A stretch of DNA of 45,657 nucleotides from contig CAIJPN010000200.1 in assembly GCA_903822545.1 (NCBI GenBank), positions 1 to 45,657 on the forward strand. Direction: 5' to 3'. The stretch comes from an uncultured Anaerolineae bacterium (GTDB taxonomy: Bacteria; Chloroflexota; Anaerolineae; Anaerolineales; Villigracilaceae). The position numbers and the translations under genes are program-made. The notes below the pieces were generated by a model that worked only from the letters and a program-made list of their open reading frames with translations, was not told where the DNA came from and searched no databases. Of the stretch, positions 1 to 7,946 are shown piece by piece; position 1 is the first letter of the stretch, and every line of letters starts with the position of its first letter.

Positions 1-281
1 TCATGCAGGGCAATGTCGATGGCGGCGCGCCCGGCTTTCGAGCCCGGTGGCAGTTTGGCCAGCACGGCATCAATATCAAAGATGTCGTCGCCCAGGTCAG
101 GGACGGTTTTGAGATAGGCGATGATTTTTTCCTGCGTTTCGTCGTAATAGGTCACCGCCGGGGCCTCGCCCACGCCCTCATCCAGGTGCACCAGCACGTT
201 ATAACGCTGGTCATCGGCGCCGTGGGCAATTCGGAAGGTAGTGCGCAGGTTCAGGGTGATCGGTTCAATGCTCAGTTTCAT
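1..281 (-). CDS. Dipeptide epimerase (enolase superfamily), N-terminal part
   Basis: Only the first 93 codons are present; the gene runs off the left edge. Reading leftward from the ATG at 281 gives MKLSIEPITLNL, then RTTFRIAHG, a VLVHLDEGVGEAP stretch and AGRAAIDIALH. This is the usual N-terminal cap pattern of muconate-lactonizing/Ala-Glu epimerase enzymes (the family of YcjG and YkfB), which epimerize L-Ala-D/L-Glu and related dipeptides in the cytoplasm using Mg2+. The catalytic lysines and metal ligands lie outside the window, so substrate specificity cannot be judged. It starts 12 nt after the hydrolase stop and is surely co-transcribed with it. A purine-rich GAGAAG stands about 8 nt before the ATG. 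Other enolase-superfamily enzymes are possible, but the N-terminus and the neighbouring NlpC/P60 peptidase favour a dipeptide epimerase. Confidence 0.8.
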   Translation of the reverse strand, partial: MKLSIEPITLNLRTTFRIAHGADDQRYNVLVHLDEGVGEAPAVTYYDETQEKIIAYLKTVPDLGDDIFDIDAVLAKLPPGSKAGRAAIDIALH

Positions 282-293
282 AGGGGTTTCTTC

Positions 294-1070
294 TCATTCT
301 CTTCCACGCCGGGCCATAAAGTCTTGCACCTTCTCCAGCCATTGCTCGGGGATATCGGTGTGAACGTTATGGCCAATGCCTTCGGGGATCCACAACTCGG
401 CGTTGGGGATGTTCTCGGCCATGTACTGCGCGTGACGGTCAAATGCATTCACCGCGTCCTGCGCACCCATGATGACCAGCGTCGGGCGCGTTACACGGCG
501 CAGTTCTGCCGGGGAATAATTTGGCTCAGAAATGATCTCCTTCATCGTCAGCCAGAGCAACTCCCTCCAGTACTCCTGCCCGTGCGTTGGGCCGTGCGCG
601 GCGATCATCTCGTTCACCGCTTCGGGATGCCTGGCCTGGTAATAATCGGGGTCGAGCACCTTGGGTTCCCGTTCCACCAGGTAACGTGTTACATAGGCGT
701 TGGCGGCCTGTGGGATACAGGTCTGCACCACTTCCGGGTGCTCCATCAGCGTCAGCAGGGCCACATTCCCGCCGTTCGAATGGCCGATAACGTGCATGCG
801 CGCATAGCCCATCGCGCGGATAAATGCCGCAGCGTCATCAGCCAGCTGCTTAAAACTGTATCCGCCCTGCGGGTTGGTGCTTTGGCCGTGTCCACGGCAG
901 TCGGGCACAAACACCTGGGCACACTGGGCCAGCGCCAGGGCGATTTTTTCACCCCAGTCGATTTTTCCGGTAATGGTCGAGCCGTGGATCAGCAAAATCG
1001 GGCACTTGTCCCGCTTTTCCCCATACACTTCATAAAAAATCTGCGCACCGTTGATCTCAACAAAAGCCAT
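294..1070 (-). CDS. Alpha/beta hydrolase
   Basis: A 258-residue single-domain alpha/beta hydrolase of normal family length. Visible are the oxyanion region LLIHGS (27-31), the nucleophile elbow GHSNGG with Ser98, the acid Asp205 in MGAQDAVN and His234 in GIGHNVH, so the catalytic triad is complete. There is no signal peptide; it should be cytoplasmic. The start is set by AGGAG at 1081..1077, six nt before the ATG. It is the first gene of a two-gene leftward operon with the dipeptide epimerase. The family covers esterases, epoxide hydrolases and proline iminopeptidase-like peptidases. The context with an epimerase and a divergent murein endopeptidase makes a peptide or amino-acyl substrate attractive, but the sequence does not decide it. 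Confidence 0.88.
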   Translation of the reverse strand: MAFVEINGAQIFYEVYGEKRDKCPILLIHGSTITGKIDWGEKIALALAQCAQVFVPDCRGHGQSTNPQGGYSFKQLADDAAAFIRAMGYARMHVIGHSNGGNVALLTLMEHPEVVQTCIPQAANAYVTRYLVEREPKVLDPDYYQARHPEAVNEMIAAHGPTHGQEYWRELLWLTMKEIISEPNYSPAELRRVTRPTLVIMGAQDAVNAFDRHAQYMAENIPNAELWIPEGIGHNVHTDIPEQWLEKVQDFMARRGRE

Positions 1071-1101
1071 AATCTACTCCTGTAATATAGGAACTGGCAG
1101 A

Positions 1102-1132
1102 ATTATATCCAACTGATGTAAAATTGCGTCAA
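1102..1132 (-). promoter_or_regulatory. Promoter of hydrolase-epimerase operon
   Basis: TTGACG at 1132..1127 and TATAAT at 1107..1102 on the minus strand, spacing 19, lie 31 nt upstream of the hydrolase ATG. On the plus strand a TAAAAT at 1119-1124 could serve the divergent NlpC/P60 gene. The two promoters would overlap, which would allow joint control of the divergent pair. Confidence 0.5.
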
Positions 1133-1145
1133 AGGAACCTGATCA

Positions 1146-2159
1146 ATGCGCCAAACCATTGAGACCCTGCTCGAAGCTTTAAAATCGTCTCACCACGATA
1201 CCCGCACCCATCTTTTTGATGTTCATATTGAAAAATTGGATGGAGATTCCCTCACCCTGACTGGCCGCGTGCTCGACCAGGCAGGCTTCGAGGCCCTGGG
1301 CGGGGCCCTGGCGGAACTTCCCGCCCTGGCTGTGGATACCGCTTCGATCCAGGTTTTGCGCCGTCCGGGCAACCGCCACCTGCGTGTTGGGACCAATTTA
1401 ACCGGCCTGTACGACACCCCGGGCTTTTCCAAGGCCCTCTCCAGCGAACTGGTTTTTGGCACCGAGTTGGAAATCCTGGCCGAAGAAGGCCGCTGGGTCT
1501 TCACCCGCCAGAACGATGGCTACCTGGGTTGGGCCTACCGCCCCTACCTGAGCGACCAGCCCCTGGCTGCCGCTACACACCTGGTCATTGTCCCATCTAT
1601 CGAGCTGCGCGATGCTCCTAACGATTATTCTTCGGCCATCCTGAGCCGGCTTCTCTCTGGGACGGGCGTTGCCGTGCTCGAAACGCGCGGCGCATGGGCA
1701 CACGTGGCCGCCAATCTTACCGGCTGGCTGCCAGTATCATCCCTGCGCGCCCTGGCCAACCTGCCCGCTACCGAGGCCGAGCGCCGCGAAACCATGGTGC
1801 ATGACGCCAAACGGATGATGGGTGTGCCTTACCTGTGGGGTGGCTGCACCGGTAACGGCATCGACTGTTCGGGTTTTGCGCGTTACGTGCATGCCCTGTC
1901 TGGCATTCCCATCCCGCGCGATGCCGATATGCAGCACAGCGCCGCCCGCCCGATCAAGGCTCCCGAAGACTGCCAGCCCGGCGATGTAGTTTTTTTTGCT
2001 GAGAATGCCTCCAGCCGGGGCATCACCCACGTGGGCATCAGCCTGGGAGGCTGGGATATGATCCACTCCTCGCGCGGACGTAATGGCGTCTATATCGATA
2101 ATATCCAGGAAAAACAAGGCCTGCGCGAGATTTTCGTCAGCGCGGGAACATTCTTCTAA
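1146..2159 (+). CDS. SH3b-SH3b-NlpC/P60 cysteine peptidase (YkfC-like)
   Basis: A 337-residue protein without signal peptide. Residues about 76-136 and 143-200 are two bacterial SH3-like domains (RVGTNLTGLYD, then VPSIELRDAP). Residues about 215-337 are an NlpC/P60 peptidase: YLWGG at 229-233, the nucleophile Cys241 in GIDCSGF, His295 in THVGI and a possible third polar residue, His307. The architecture matches gamma-D-glutamyl-L-diamino acid endopeptidases such as YkfC, which cut L-Ala-gamma-D-Glu from diaminopimelate in turned-over murein peptides. The product of that cut is the substrate of the epimerase encoded divergently. An AAGGAACC sequence 7-14 nt before the ATG supports the start. 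The exact substrate is inferred from family and neighbours. Confidence 0.88.
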   Translation: MRQTIETLLEALKSSHHDTRTHLFDVHIEKLDGDSLTLTGRVLDQAGFEALGGALAELPALAVDTASIQVLRRPGNRHLRVGTNLTGLYDTPGFSKALSSELVFGTELEILAEEGRWVFTRQNDGYLGWAYRPYLSDQPLAAATHLVIVPSIELRDAPNDYSSAILSRLLSGTGVAVLETRGAWAHVAANLTGWLPVSSLRALANLPATEAERRETMVHDAKRMMGVPYLWGGCTGNGIDCSGFARYVHALSGIPIPRDADMQHSAARPIKAPEDCQPGDVVFFAENASSRGITHVGISLGGWDMIHSSRGRNGVYIDNIQEKQGLREIFVSAGTFF

Positions 2160-2160
2160 C

Positions 2161-2191
2161 CAGTAGCGCGGGATAACATCCCGCGCTACTG
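2161..2191. repeat. Palindromic hairpin, copy 1
   Basis: A perfect 14-bp stem (2161-2174 with 2178-2191) around the loop AAC. The core GCGGGAT/ATCCCGC is the same as in the hairpin 18 nt further on. It lies between convergent genes and could act as a terminator, but its relation to the next hairpin suggests a dispersed palindromic repeat family. Confidence 0.7.
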
Positions 2192-2208
2192 ATTTTCCAG
2201 GCAATAAA

Positions 2209-2241
2209 AGGGCGGGATAGCATCCCGCCCTACTTTTTATT
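2209..2241. terminator. Bidirectional terminator / palindromic repeat copy 2
   Basis: A perfect 10-bp stem (AGGGCGGGAT at 2209-2218, ATCCCGCCCT at 2222-2231), loop AGC, followed on the plus strand by ACTTTTTATTTT. On the minus strand it is followed by the weaker TTTATTG. It sits between the convergent NlpC/P60 and lipoprotein genes and can end both transcripts. Confidence 0.65.
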
Positions 2242-4732
2242 TTGTGGCACCACTCATTCTTGGCAGCCAGTACCAGAGCAAGTCGGCGGCCAGTTTGCCG
2301 CGAATGGAGGATGATTTGTCCATCAGCGCGGCGGGTGGGTAGTAGCCCCGGCTCACAAAGCCGCTGATCCAGCTGCGGGCGTTGATGGCCTGGAACATGG
2401 CCTGGTACAAGTCAGATTGGGTGCGCAGGTCGAGAGTCACTGCTGGTAGGTCTGCGTAGGGGCGTGAGAGGGCGTTCCAATCCAGGCAGCCGCCTGCGCC
2501 ACTGGGCACACAGCCAGTCGCCGCCCCACTGGCGGAGGGGTAGTTGACCGCGATCACCACATTCCTGCCGATTTTGGCCAGGTAGGGCAGCAGGTCATTA
2601 TCCATGCGGCGGCCAGCTTCGGCAGACATGGCATCCACATTCGTGTTGCCACCGGGGGCCAGGGGTGCGCTCCAGAGTAAATAGACAGCGTTGAATTGGT
2701 CTATGAAGGCGGGAGCAGGCGGCAGGGCGGATTCGTAGGGAATGGCCCACAGCAGCTGCCCTTTGAAGCGTCCGCGCACATCCGCAATAATGCCGCGCCA
2801 GCGCGCATCCGCATCTGAAGGTACGTTGGATGGCGCACCGTTGACCAGCGTTCCGCCGGGCAGGGCTGGGAGCACAGTTTCGCCGCCCAAGATCAGGGCT
2901 TGCGCGCCAGATTGTGTTGCCAGGTCGGCGTGGTAGATGGCGAACGCGCGATAGCGTTCAAACCAGGTGTTCCACCATTCAGGGCTGCGCGCGGCGTTCA
3001 GCCAGAAATCGGGTGTGGATGGCCGCAGGCGTGGCACAGCGTAAACGGCCACATTCAGGGCGTAGGAGCGCGCATATTGCACAATTTGAACGTTGTCAGC
3101 CCATAGTGGGTCGCTGCCGGGGGTTGGGGCAAAAACCAGCAGGCCAGGGTTAGGCAGGCTGGCGCTCCAGGTGGGGCTGATGACCAGCATGTTGGCCCCC
3201 ACTCCCTGTACGTTTTGGGCTGCGAAGGGCATTTGGGCTTGCCAGTTGGGGTGATAACTGGGCTGGAATTCAATCCCTGACCAGAACCCGGCGGGCCGGG
3301 GGTTGACCGGAACTGTGACAATGGTGGAGCTTTCACCGTCTGGCCACCAGCTCCAGCCGCTGACGGTGTCTTTGATGTTCTGCGCGGTCAGCGAGGTGCT
3401 GACAGAGCGCCCGGCGTTGATGGTGGCGATGTCATCGGTGCTGCCGCATTGATCGTTGCGGCAGTAACGGTAGCTGAAGGCGTTGACCATATCGAGCGGG
3501 CCAAAGAGTTTGTAGACCCAGGTGTTGTTGCCCAACGGCCACATGGGGATGGGTTCTGTCCAGGCGTAGGGGTTGAACTGGATCGAAACCGTATCACCAG
3601 TTGGGGTGTTGGCCGGCACCTGCACCTCGAACAAGATCGGGGCCGATGGGCCGGATTGCCAGCTTGCAACCACATCGCTGATGACGGTATCCTGGGCAGG
3701 CACTACCAGCTGGCGCACCACAAATTTACCCTGTGAATCATGTTCGGCATTCCAGAAGCCATCACCCAGGGTGTATTTATAGCGGATATCGGCCCCGGCG
3801 GGCAATTTGAGCGTGATGCTCTGGCTGGTGGCATCGTTGCCAGCCAGGGTGGGCATTCGGCTGCTGACGGTGTTGATGCCGCCATTCAAATCTGCGAAAG
3901 TGTTGCCAAGCTGGAGCAGGTTCCCGGCCAGGCGCACGGGCGCACCTTTGACAGTATCGGCAGGCAGGCTGACTTTGAATGTCACCTGCACCATCGGCGC
4001 GGGTTGGAGCGTGATGGGGGCTCCGGTGGTCAGCCCCGGGGCGATGGCTGCGCCCTGCTGGAAGGGTTGGAAACTGCCATCCAGCGCAAAAGCGGTCAGG
4101 TTGTGTGTGCCAGGCGGCAGGCCGTTAAGCACGAATTGCCCGAGCGAGTCGGTCAGGGTGGAGAGTCCGCCTGCCGAAACCATGATGTTTGGAATGGGCT
4201 GGTTGTTTTGCTGGTTGCTGACCACCCCATTGATAGAACCGCTTGGCCCGCTGAATCCCTGGGTTCCCCAGGTGGTCAAAATGTCATCGATGCTGGCTGG
4301 CCCGGCGATGTAGGCCACCCGGTAGCGCACCGGCATTCCCTGCCCGGTATATTCCTGAATGGCGGCCCCAGCCTGGCGGATGTATCGATATTTCAGGATC
4401 GACCCAACCGGGATGGGTAGTTTGACGGTGTATTTTTGCGCATCAACGGGCTGCATCTGGTATGCCAGCGGGTTCAGCCCCAACCCTGTCACTTCATCGA
4501 GCAGCGCCAGGTAGAGCGATTCTCCAGGCGCAAGCGGGACAGGCAGCGCCAGGTTGATGTTGACTTCGGCCAGGGGCACCGGCGTGGCCGTAGCTGAACT
4601 ACCTCCGCCGTCAGGCGCCGGGGTGGGCATAAACTGGTTGATGTCGATTAGTGACCAGGTGCAAGACATTGTTACCAGCGCCAGCATCAGCGCGGCAAGC
4701 ACCTGGCGATAAAAATGGAATGAGTGTTTCAT
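2237..4732 (-). CDS. Surface lipoprotein with CBM-like modules and TIM-barrel glycosidase-like domain
   Basis: 831 residues. A signal peptide (hydrophobic 10-22) ends at Cys24 in VTMSC, an acceptable though imperfect lipobox; a Pro/Thr/Gly linker (36-54) follows. Residues about 55-157, 248-358 and 365-460 are three related beta-sandwich modules resembling starch-binding (CBM20-type) folds, with the repeated RYKYT or KYRYIR motif. Residues about 165-245 are a carboxypeptidase-regulatory-like domain (GVVSNQQNNQPIPNIMVSAGG, with TDSLGQF). The last 350 residues look like a TIM-barrel glycoside hydrolase; YHADLATQSGAQALILGGE recalls GH113-like barrels. An AGGAGG at 4745..4740 fixes the start. It is probably an outer-face polysaccharide-binding or -cleaving protein. 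The catalytic activity is unproven; the barrel could be only a binding domain. Confidence 0.75.
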   Translation of the reverse strand: MKHSFHFYRQVLAALMLALVTMSCTWSLIDINQFMPTPAPDGGGSSATATPVPLAEVNINLALPVPLAPGESLYLALLDEVTGLGLNPLAYQMQPVDAQKYTVKLPIPVGSILKYRYIRQAGAAIQEYTGQGMPVRYRVAYIAGPASIDDILTTWGTQGFSGPSGSINGVVSNQQNNQPIPNIMVSAGGLSTLTDSLGQFVLNGLPPGTHNLTAFALDGSFQPFQQGAAIAPGLTTGAPITLQPAPMVQVTFKVSLPADTVKGAPVRLAGNLLQLGNTFADLNGGINTVSSRMPTLAGNDATSQSITLKLPAGADIRYKYTLGDGFWNAEHDSQGKFVVRQLVVPAQDTVISDVVASWQSGPSAPILFEVQVPANTPTGDTVSIQFNPYAWTEPIPMWPLGNNTWVYKLFGPLDMVNAFSYRYCRNDQCGSTDDIATINAGRSVSTSLTAQNIKDTVSGWSWWPDGESSTIVTVPVNPRPAGFWSGIEFQPSYHPNWQAQMPFAAQNVQGVGANMLVISPTWSASLPNPGLLVFAPTPGSDPLWADNVQIVQYARSYALNVAVYAVPRLRPSTPDFWLNAARSPEWWNTWFERYRAFAIYHADLATQSGAQALILGGETVLPALPGGTLVNGAPSNVPSDADARWRGIIADVRGRFKGQLLWAIPYESALPPAPAFIDQFNAVYLLWSAPLAPGGNTNVDAMSAEAGRRMDNDLLPYLAKIGRNVVIAVNYPSASGAATGCVPSGAGGCLDWNALSRPYADLPAVTLDLRTQSDLYQAMFQAINARSWISGFVSRGYYPPAALMDKSSSIRGKLAADLLWYWLPRMSGATK

Positions 4733-4809
4733 AGTTTTTCCTCCTGTTATTGAGAAGGTAATTCTGGCAAATTGACCCTCGGCGTGGGTTGTCGAATAGA
4801 GTCTACACC

Positions 4810-4840
4810 ATTATAGAGTATTCCAATCTGGATTTGACAG
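4810..4840 (-). promoter_or_regulatory. Promoter of lipoprotein gene
   Basis: TATAAT at 4815..4810 with CTGTCA at 4840..4835 (spacing 19), about 78 nt upstream of the lipoprotein ATG. The stretch 4733-4944 otherwise holds only this promoter, the AGGAGG site and the tat operon terminator. Confidence 0.45.
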
Positions 4841-4891
4841 GCTCTCTGCGAATTTTGATCTTTTACCCGCCACCGGGCGTGGCTACCGAAC

Positions 4892-4922
4892 AAAAAAGCA
4901 ACCCTGGCTGGAAGGTTGCTTT
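4892..4922 (-). terminator. Terminator of fabG-asp23-nusB-tatA-tatC operon
   Basis: On the minus strand a 9-bp stem AAAGCAACC/GGTTGCTTT (4922-4914 with 4903-4895) with a 10-nt loop is followed by TTTTTTG. It lies 23 nt after the tatC stop. This is a textbook intrinsic terminator. Confidence 0.85.
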
Positions 4923-4944
4923 CTACGCGGCAGCTTTAGCCGGT

Positions 4945-5901
4945 TTAACCCGGGGGTTGCGTGTCTGCGGGTTTTTTCTCTCGTCCCAATTGTGCTACCC
5001 ATCCAAACAAGATGCTCAGGAAGTACAGCGCCACCATTGGGCCCATGACCAGCGCCATGTTGACCGGGTCCACTGTTGGGGTAATCGCCGCCGACAGCAC
5101 AGCGATGATAATCACAGCGATGCGCCAGTATTTGAGCAGCAGGCCTGGTTTGACCAGCCCAATGGCCGAAAGGGCAAAAATCACCAGGGGGAATTCGAAG
5201 GCCACTCCAATCCAAAACATGATGCCGGTGACAAAGCTGAAGTAAGAATCAGGCCGCAGCTTAACAGCAATTCCCAGGAAATCGAGCAAAAACGGCAGGG
5301 CGGTGGGCAGCATGGCAAAATAAGCGAAGGCCATGCCTCCTACGAAGAAAATAATCGCCAGCGGAATTGCCAGCAATCCAAACTGGCGGGTGCGTGGCAT
5401 CAGGCCCGATGCCAGGAAGAACCAGACCTCGAAGGCCAGCCAGGGTGAGGCCATCGCAACCCCAGAGAGCAGCGCCACCCGCATGAACACCGAGATGGAT
5501 TCGGTCACCTCGATGGCTTGCAGGTTTTGCAGCCCGCCCACTGGTTGGGCCAGGAAAGCCACAAATTGTTCGGTAAAAAGAAATGAAAACCCCACTGTGA
5601 TGGCGATTGCGACCAGTGAACGCAGAACATGGCCGCGAACCGCTTTCAGATGTTCCACGAGCGCATCGGGTTCATCGATTGCATCACTTAACGCATCGGC
5701 AATTGGCCGGTCAACGACTTCATCGGTCATGAAGTGATAAACAGCTTTTGGAAAATCAATCACAAAGCGGTAAATGCGGCTGTGACCGATTTTTTGTCCC
5801 ACCGGGCGTAAAAGCCATCCCAGGAAACGAAAAATCGGGCTGATCATGAACCAGATCAGCCTGATGGGAGCGAGCAGGATCTTGACGAGCGTTTTTTTCA
5901 T
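4945..5901 (-). CDS. tatC: Sec-independent protein translocase TatC, with N-terminal extension
   Basis: About 318 residues. The TatC core starts near residue 78 with LVEHLKAVRGHVLRSL and has six membrane segments, ending near LGWVAQLGREKK. Known family members receive twin-arginine signal peptides and, with TatA-type proteins, export folded proteins. The first 77 residues are unusual: an amphipathic, basic stretch (LLAPIRLIWFMISPIFRFLG) and an acidic helix precede the core, where ordinary TatC begins almost at once. The ATG at 5901 overlaps the tatA stop by one base (TGATG); a GTG one codon earlier is also possible, with GGGGAG just upstream. It is the last gene of its operon, followed by a strong terminator. 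Confidence 0.95.
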   Translation of the reverse strand: MKKTLVKILLAPIRLIWFMISPIFRFLGWLLRPVGQKIGHSRIYRFVIDFPKAVYHFMTDEVVDRPIADALSDAIDEPDALVEHLKAVRGHVLRSLVAIAITVGFSFLFTEQFVAFLAQPVGGLQNLQAIEVTESISVFMRVALLSGVAMASPWLAFEVWFFLASGLMPRTRQFGLLAIPLAIIFFVGGMAFAYFAMLPTALPFLLDFLGIAVKLRPDSYFSFVTGIMFWIGVAFEFPLVIFALSAIGLVKPGLLLKYWRIAVIIIAVLSAAITPTVDPVNMALVMGPMVALYFLSILFGWVAQLGREKKPADTQPPG

Positions 5902-6281
5902 CACTCCCCGGTTTTGGCATCCTTTTCTGGGGTATCAATGGTGATATTTTGGGAATATCCCTGGGCTTCTACATTCACTGGCGCTGCTCCTGGAGTAGCG
6001 CCCGGGGCTTTTTGTGCAGGCAGGTTGTAATTGCGTGGCGGGCTGATCCTGGGCTTCCCGCCCAACTCATTTTTCAGGTCTTCCAGGTTGGCTTCGCGCA
6101 TCATCTGGGTGGGCAGCTTTTGGATGTCTTGCATGGCTTTCCACATGGGTGAGTGGATAAAGCGGTTCATCCAGCGCCCAAGGGTTTTTCCGGTGGTGCG
6201 CATATCTGCGGGGTTGATGAGCACCAACACGAGCAGGACAATAAAAAGTAGTTCGGGGAGGCCAATGCCAAGGACTTCCAT
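5901..6281 (-). CDS. tatA: TatA/TatB-type translocase subunit
   Basis: 126 residues. The N-terminus IGLPELLFIVLLVLVLI is the single TatA/B membrane helix, and the following NPADM takes the place of the usual FGP hinge. An amphipathic helix follows (TGKTLGRWMNRFIHSPMW), then a Pro/Ala-rich tail. The length and charged tail do not decide between TatA and TatB; it is the only such gene here and lies directly upstream of tatC, overlapping it by one base. It acts in the cytoplasmic membrane as the pore-forming or docking partner of TatC. Confidence 0.9.
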   Translation of the reverse strand: MEVLGIGLPELLFIVLLVLVLINPADMRTTGKTLGRWMNRFIHSPMWKAMQDIQKLPTQMMREANLEDLKNELGGKPRISPPRNYNLPAQKAPGATPGAAPVNVEAQGYSQNITIDTPEKDAKTGE

Positions 6282-6296
6282 CAGGGTTCCAGTAAA

Positions 6297-6749
6297 TTAT
6301 GTCTTTTGAGTGAAAATACGGGTTAAAGCTTCTTCGTGGTCAGCCAGGCTGCCCAGCACACCGTTGATAAAGCGCGGGGCGTTGTCAGAGCCAAAGGTTT
6401 TTGCCAGTTCCACCGCCTCGTTAATGGCAACTTTGGTTGGTGTGACACAGGCCACGGCAAATTCCCAGCAAGCCATACGCAAAATATTGCGGTCTATGGC
6501 AGCCAACTGGTCGAAGGGCCATTCTGGCGCATATTCTGCAATCAGGGTATCCATTTTTTCGGCGATGGGGATAACGCCAGCGATAATTTGCCGGGCAAAC
6601 TCGGTCAGTTCCGGGCTGAGAGCGGGTTCATTCTCATCCTGGTAATCTTGCAGGCGTTGGGTAAAAACCTCGCCTGGAAGGTGTCCGGTCATATCTACTT
6701 CGTAAAGTACTTGCAGGGCGAGGGCACGCGCCCTGGTGCGGAGCTTCAT
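6297..6749 (-). CDS. nusB: Transcription antitermination factor NusB
   Basis: 150 residues, the normal NusB size. The all-helical family signature is complete: [14 protein letters not shown] at the N-terminus, [18 protein letters not shown] in the middle and [16 protein letters not shown] followed by RFINGVLG near the C-terminus. NusB binds boxA RNA with S10 (NusE) to keep polymerase elongating on rRNA operons. It starts 6 nt after the Asp23-like stop and ends 15 nt before tatA. The Asp23-nusB order is common in Gram-positive-type genomes. Confidence 0.97.
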   Translation of the reverse strand: MKLRTRARALALQVLYEVDMTGHLPGEVFTQRLQDYQDENEPALSPELTEFARQIIAGVIPIAEKMDTLIAEYAPEWPFDQLAAIDRNILRMACWEFAVACVTPTKVAINEAVELAKTFGSDNAPRFINGVLGSLADHEEALTRIFTQKT

Positions 6750-6755
6750 AGAAAG

Positions 6756-7106
6756 TTATGCCTTGTCCTCTGCGTAATCAATATCTTCGATATGGATGTT
6801 GACATGACCTACTTCCATGCCTACCATTTCGGAGACGGCCCGCGCCACCTGCTGTTGGATGTTGCGGCTGGTGGCGCGCACGTTAACGTCGCTTTTTAGC
6901 ACAATATACAGATCGATGTAAACGGCATCATCTTCGACTGTCATCTGGATGCCATCATGGGCACCCCGACGGAACAGGCGGTCAAATCCGCCGGGGATTT
7001 GGGCCAGGCGGCTGACGCCCTCTACGCCGACAGCCGCCATTTTGGCGATCGTCAACAGCACATCGGGGGCGATAGTGGTCTTACCGGGGGTGGGTTTGTC
7101 GGTCAT
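6756..7106 (-). CDS. Asp23/Gls24 family envelope stress protein
   Basis: 116 residues matching the Asp23 (DUF322) pattern: TTIAPDVLLTIAKMAAVGVEGV at the start, DDAVYIDLYIVLKSDVNV in the middle and QQQVARAVSEMVGMEVGHVNIHIEDI at the end. Family members are linked to cell-envelope homeostasis and alkaline stress and often sit beside nusB, as here. AGGAG lies 6 nt before the ATG. There is no membrane anchor. The molecular role is not known in detail. Confidence 0.93.
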   Translation of the reverse strand: MTDKPTPGKTTIAPDVLLTIAKMAAVGVEGVSRLAQIPGGFDRLFRRGAHDGIQMTVEDDAVYIDLYIVLKSDVNVRATSRNIQQQVARAVSEMVGMEVGHVNIHIEDIDYAEDKA

Positions 7107-7118
7107 AGTGTTCTCCTG

Positions 7119-7877
7119 TTACATCATAGCCATGCCACCATCCACGCCCAGGGCCTGCCCGGTGATGTAGGCGGCCTGGTCAGATGCGAGGAAACAAGCG
7201 GCGAAGGCGATTTCTTCGGGTTTGCCCTTGCGGGCCAGTGGCACGAGCTTGAGCGCAGCTTCCAGTGTTTGGGGCGGCACCGCTCCCAAGATTTCGGTGT
7301 CTACAAAACCGGGCGCAATGGCGTTGACGGTGATGTTGCGGGCGGCAATCTCACGGGCCAGGGCTTTGGTAAAACCAATCTGCCCGGCTTTGGATGCAGA
7401 GTAGTTGGTTTGCCCGGGGTTGCCCATCTGCCCGGCCACCGAAGCGATGTTGATGATGCGCCCATAGCGTTTGCGCATCATGTGTTTCACGGCAGCTTTT
7501 GAGCAATGAAATGTGCTTTTCAGGTTGGTATCCAGCACAGCATCCCAGTCATCCTCAGACATCATCATAATGACTGTATCTTTGGTGATCCCGGCATTGT
7601 TAACCAGGATGTGCAGATCGCCGAAGGTTTCGATCGTGAATTTCACCAGCGCCTGGGCTGCCGCAGAGTTGGAGACATCTGCCTGGAACGAGGCAGCTTT
7701 CCCGCCTGCGGCTTTAATCTCCGCTACAACAGTTTCTGCCGCTTCAGGAGATTTATTGTAGTTGACGACCACTGCCGCTCCGCGTCGGGCCATTTCCAGC
7801 GCGATTGCGCGGCCAATTCCGCGCGACCCGCCGGTGACCAGCGCCACCCGATTTTCCAACGATAAAAATTCAGCCAT
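7119..7877 (-). CDS. fabG: 3-oxoacyl-[acyl-carrier-protein] reductase (SDR family)
   Basis: 252 residues of a classical short-chain dehydrogenase. The NADPH site TGGSRGIG is at 15-22, NNAG at 93-96, and the catalytic tetrad is Asn118, Ser146, Tyr159 and Lys163 (YSASK). The end GQALGVDGGM is typical of FabG. The known reaction is reduction of 3-oxoacyl-ACP in fatty acid elongation. AGGAG is 6 nt upstream of the ATG and a TATAAT 17 nt upstream. It is the first gene of the five-gene operon and no other fatty-acid gene is near, so a different ketoreductase substrate cannot be excluded. Confidence 0.88.
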   Translation of the reverse strand: MAEFLSLENRVALVTGGSRGIGRAIALEMARRGAAVVVNYNKSPEAAETVVAEIKAAGGKAASFQADVSNSAAAQALVKFTIETFGDLHILVNNAGITKDTVIMMMSEDDWDAVLDTNLKSTFHCSKAAVKHMMRKRYGRIINIASVAGQMGNPGQTNYSASKAGQIGFTKALAREIAARNITVNAIAPGFVDTEILGAVPPQTLEAALKLVPLARKGKPEEIAFAACFLASDQAAYITGQALGVDGGMAMM

Positions 7878-7894
7878 ACACTGCTCCTTTGGGA

Positions 7895-7900
7895 ATTATA
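7895..7900 (-). promoter_or_regulatory. -10 element of fabG operon
   Basis: TATAAT (7900..7895) in the context CAGGTATAAT, 17 nt before the fabG ATG, with AGGAG (7888..7884) between. The same 10-mer precedes the gene starting at 10242. No good -35 is visible. Confidence 0.5.
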
Positions 7901-7946
7901 CCTGAGTACGAAAGATAGAACACGCCAACGGGCAAAAAGGTCACGT

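Noticed and set aside
3-1085. Open frame of 360 codons on the plus strand at the left edge
   Set aside because: It covers both the epimerase and the hydrolase on the opposite strand, which have clear catalytic motifs; the frame is a shadow.
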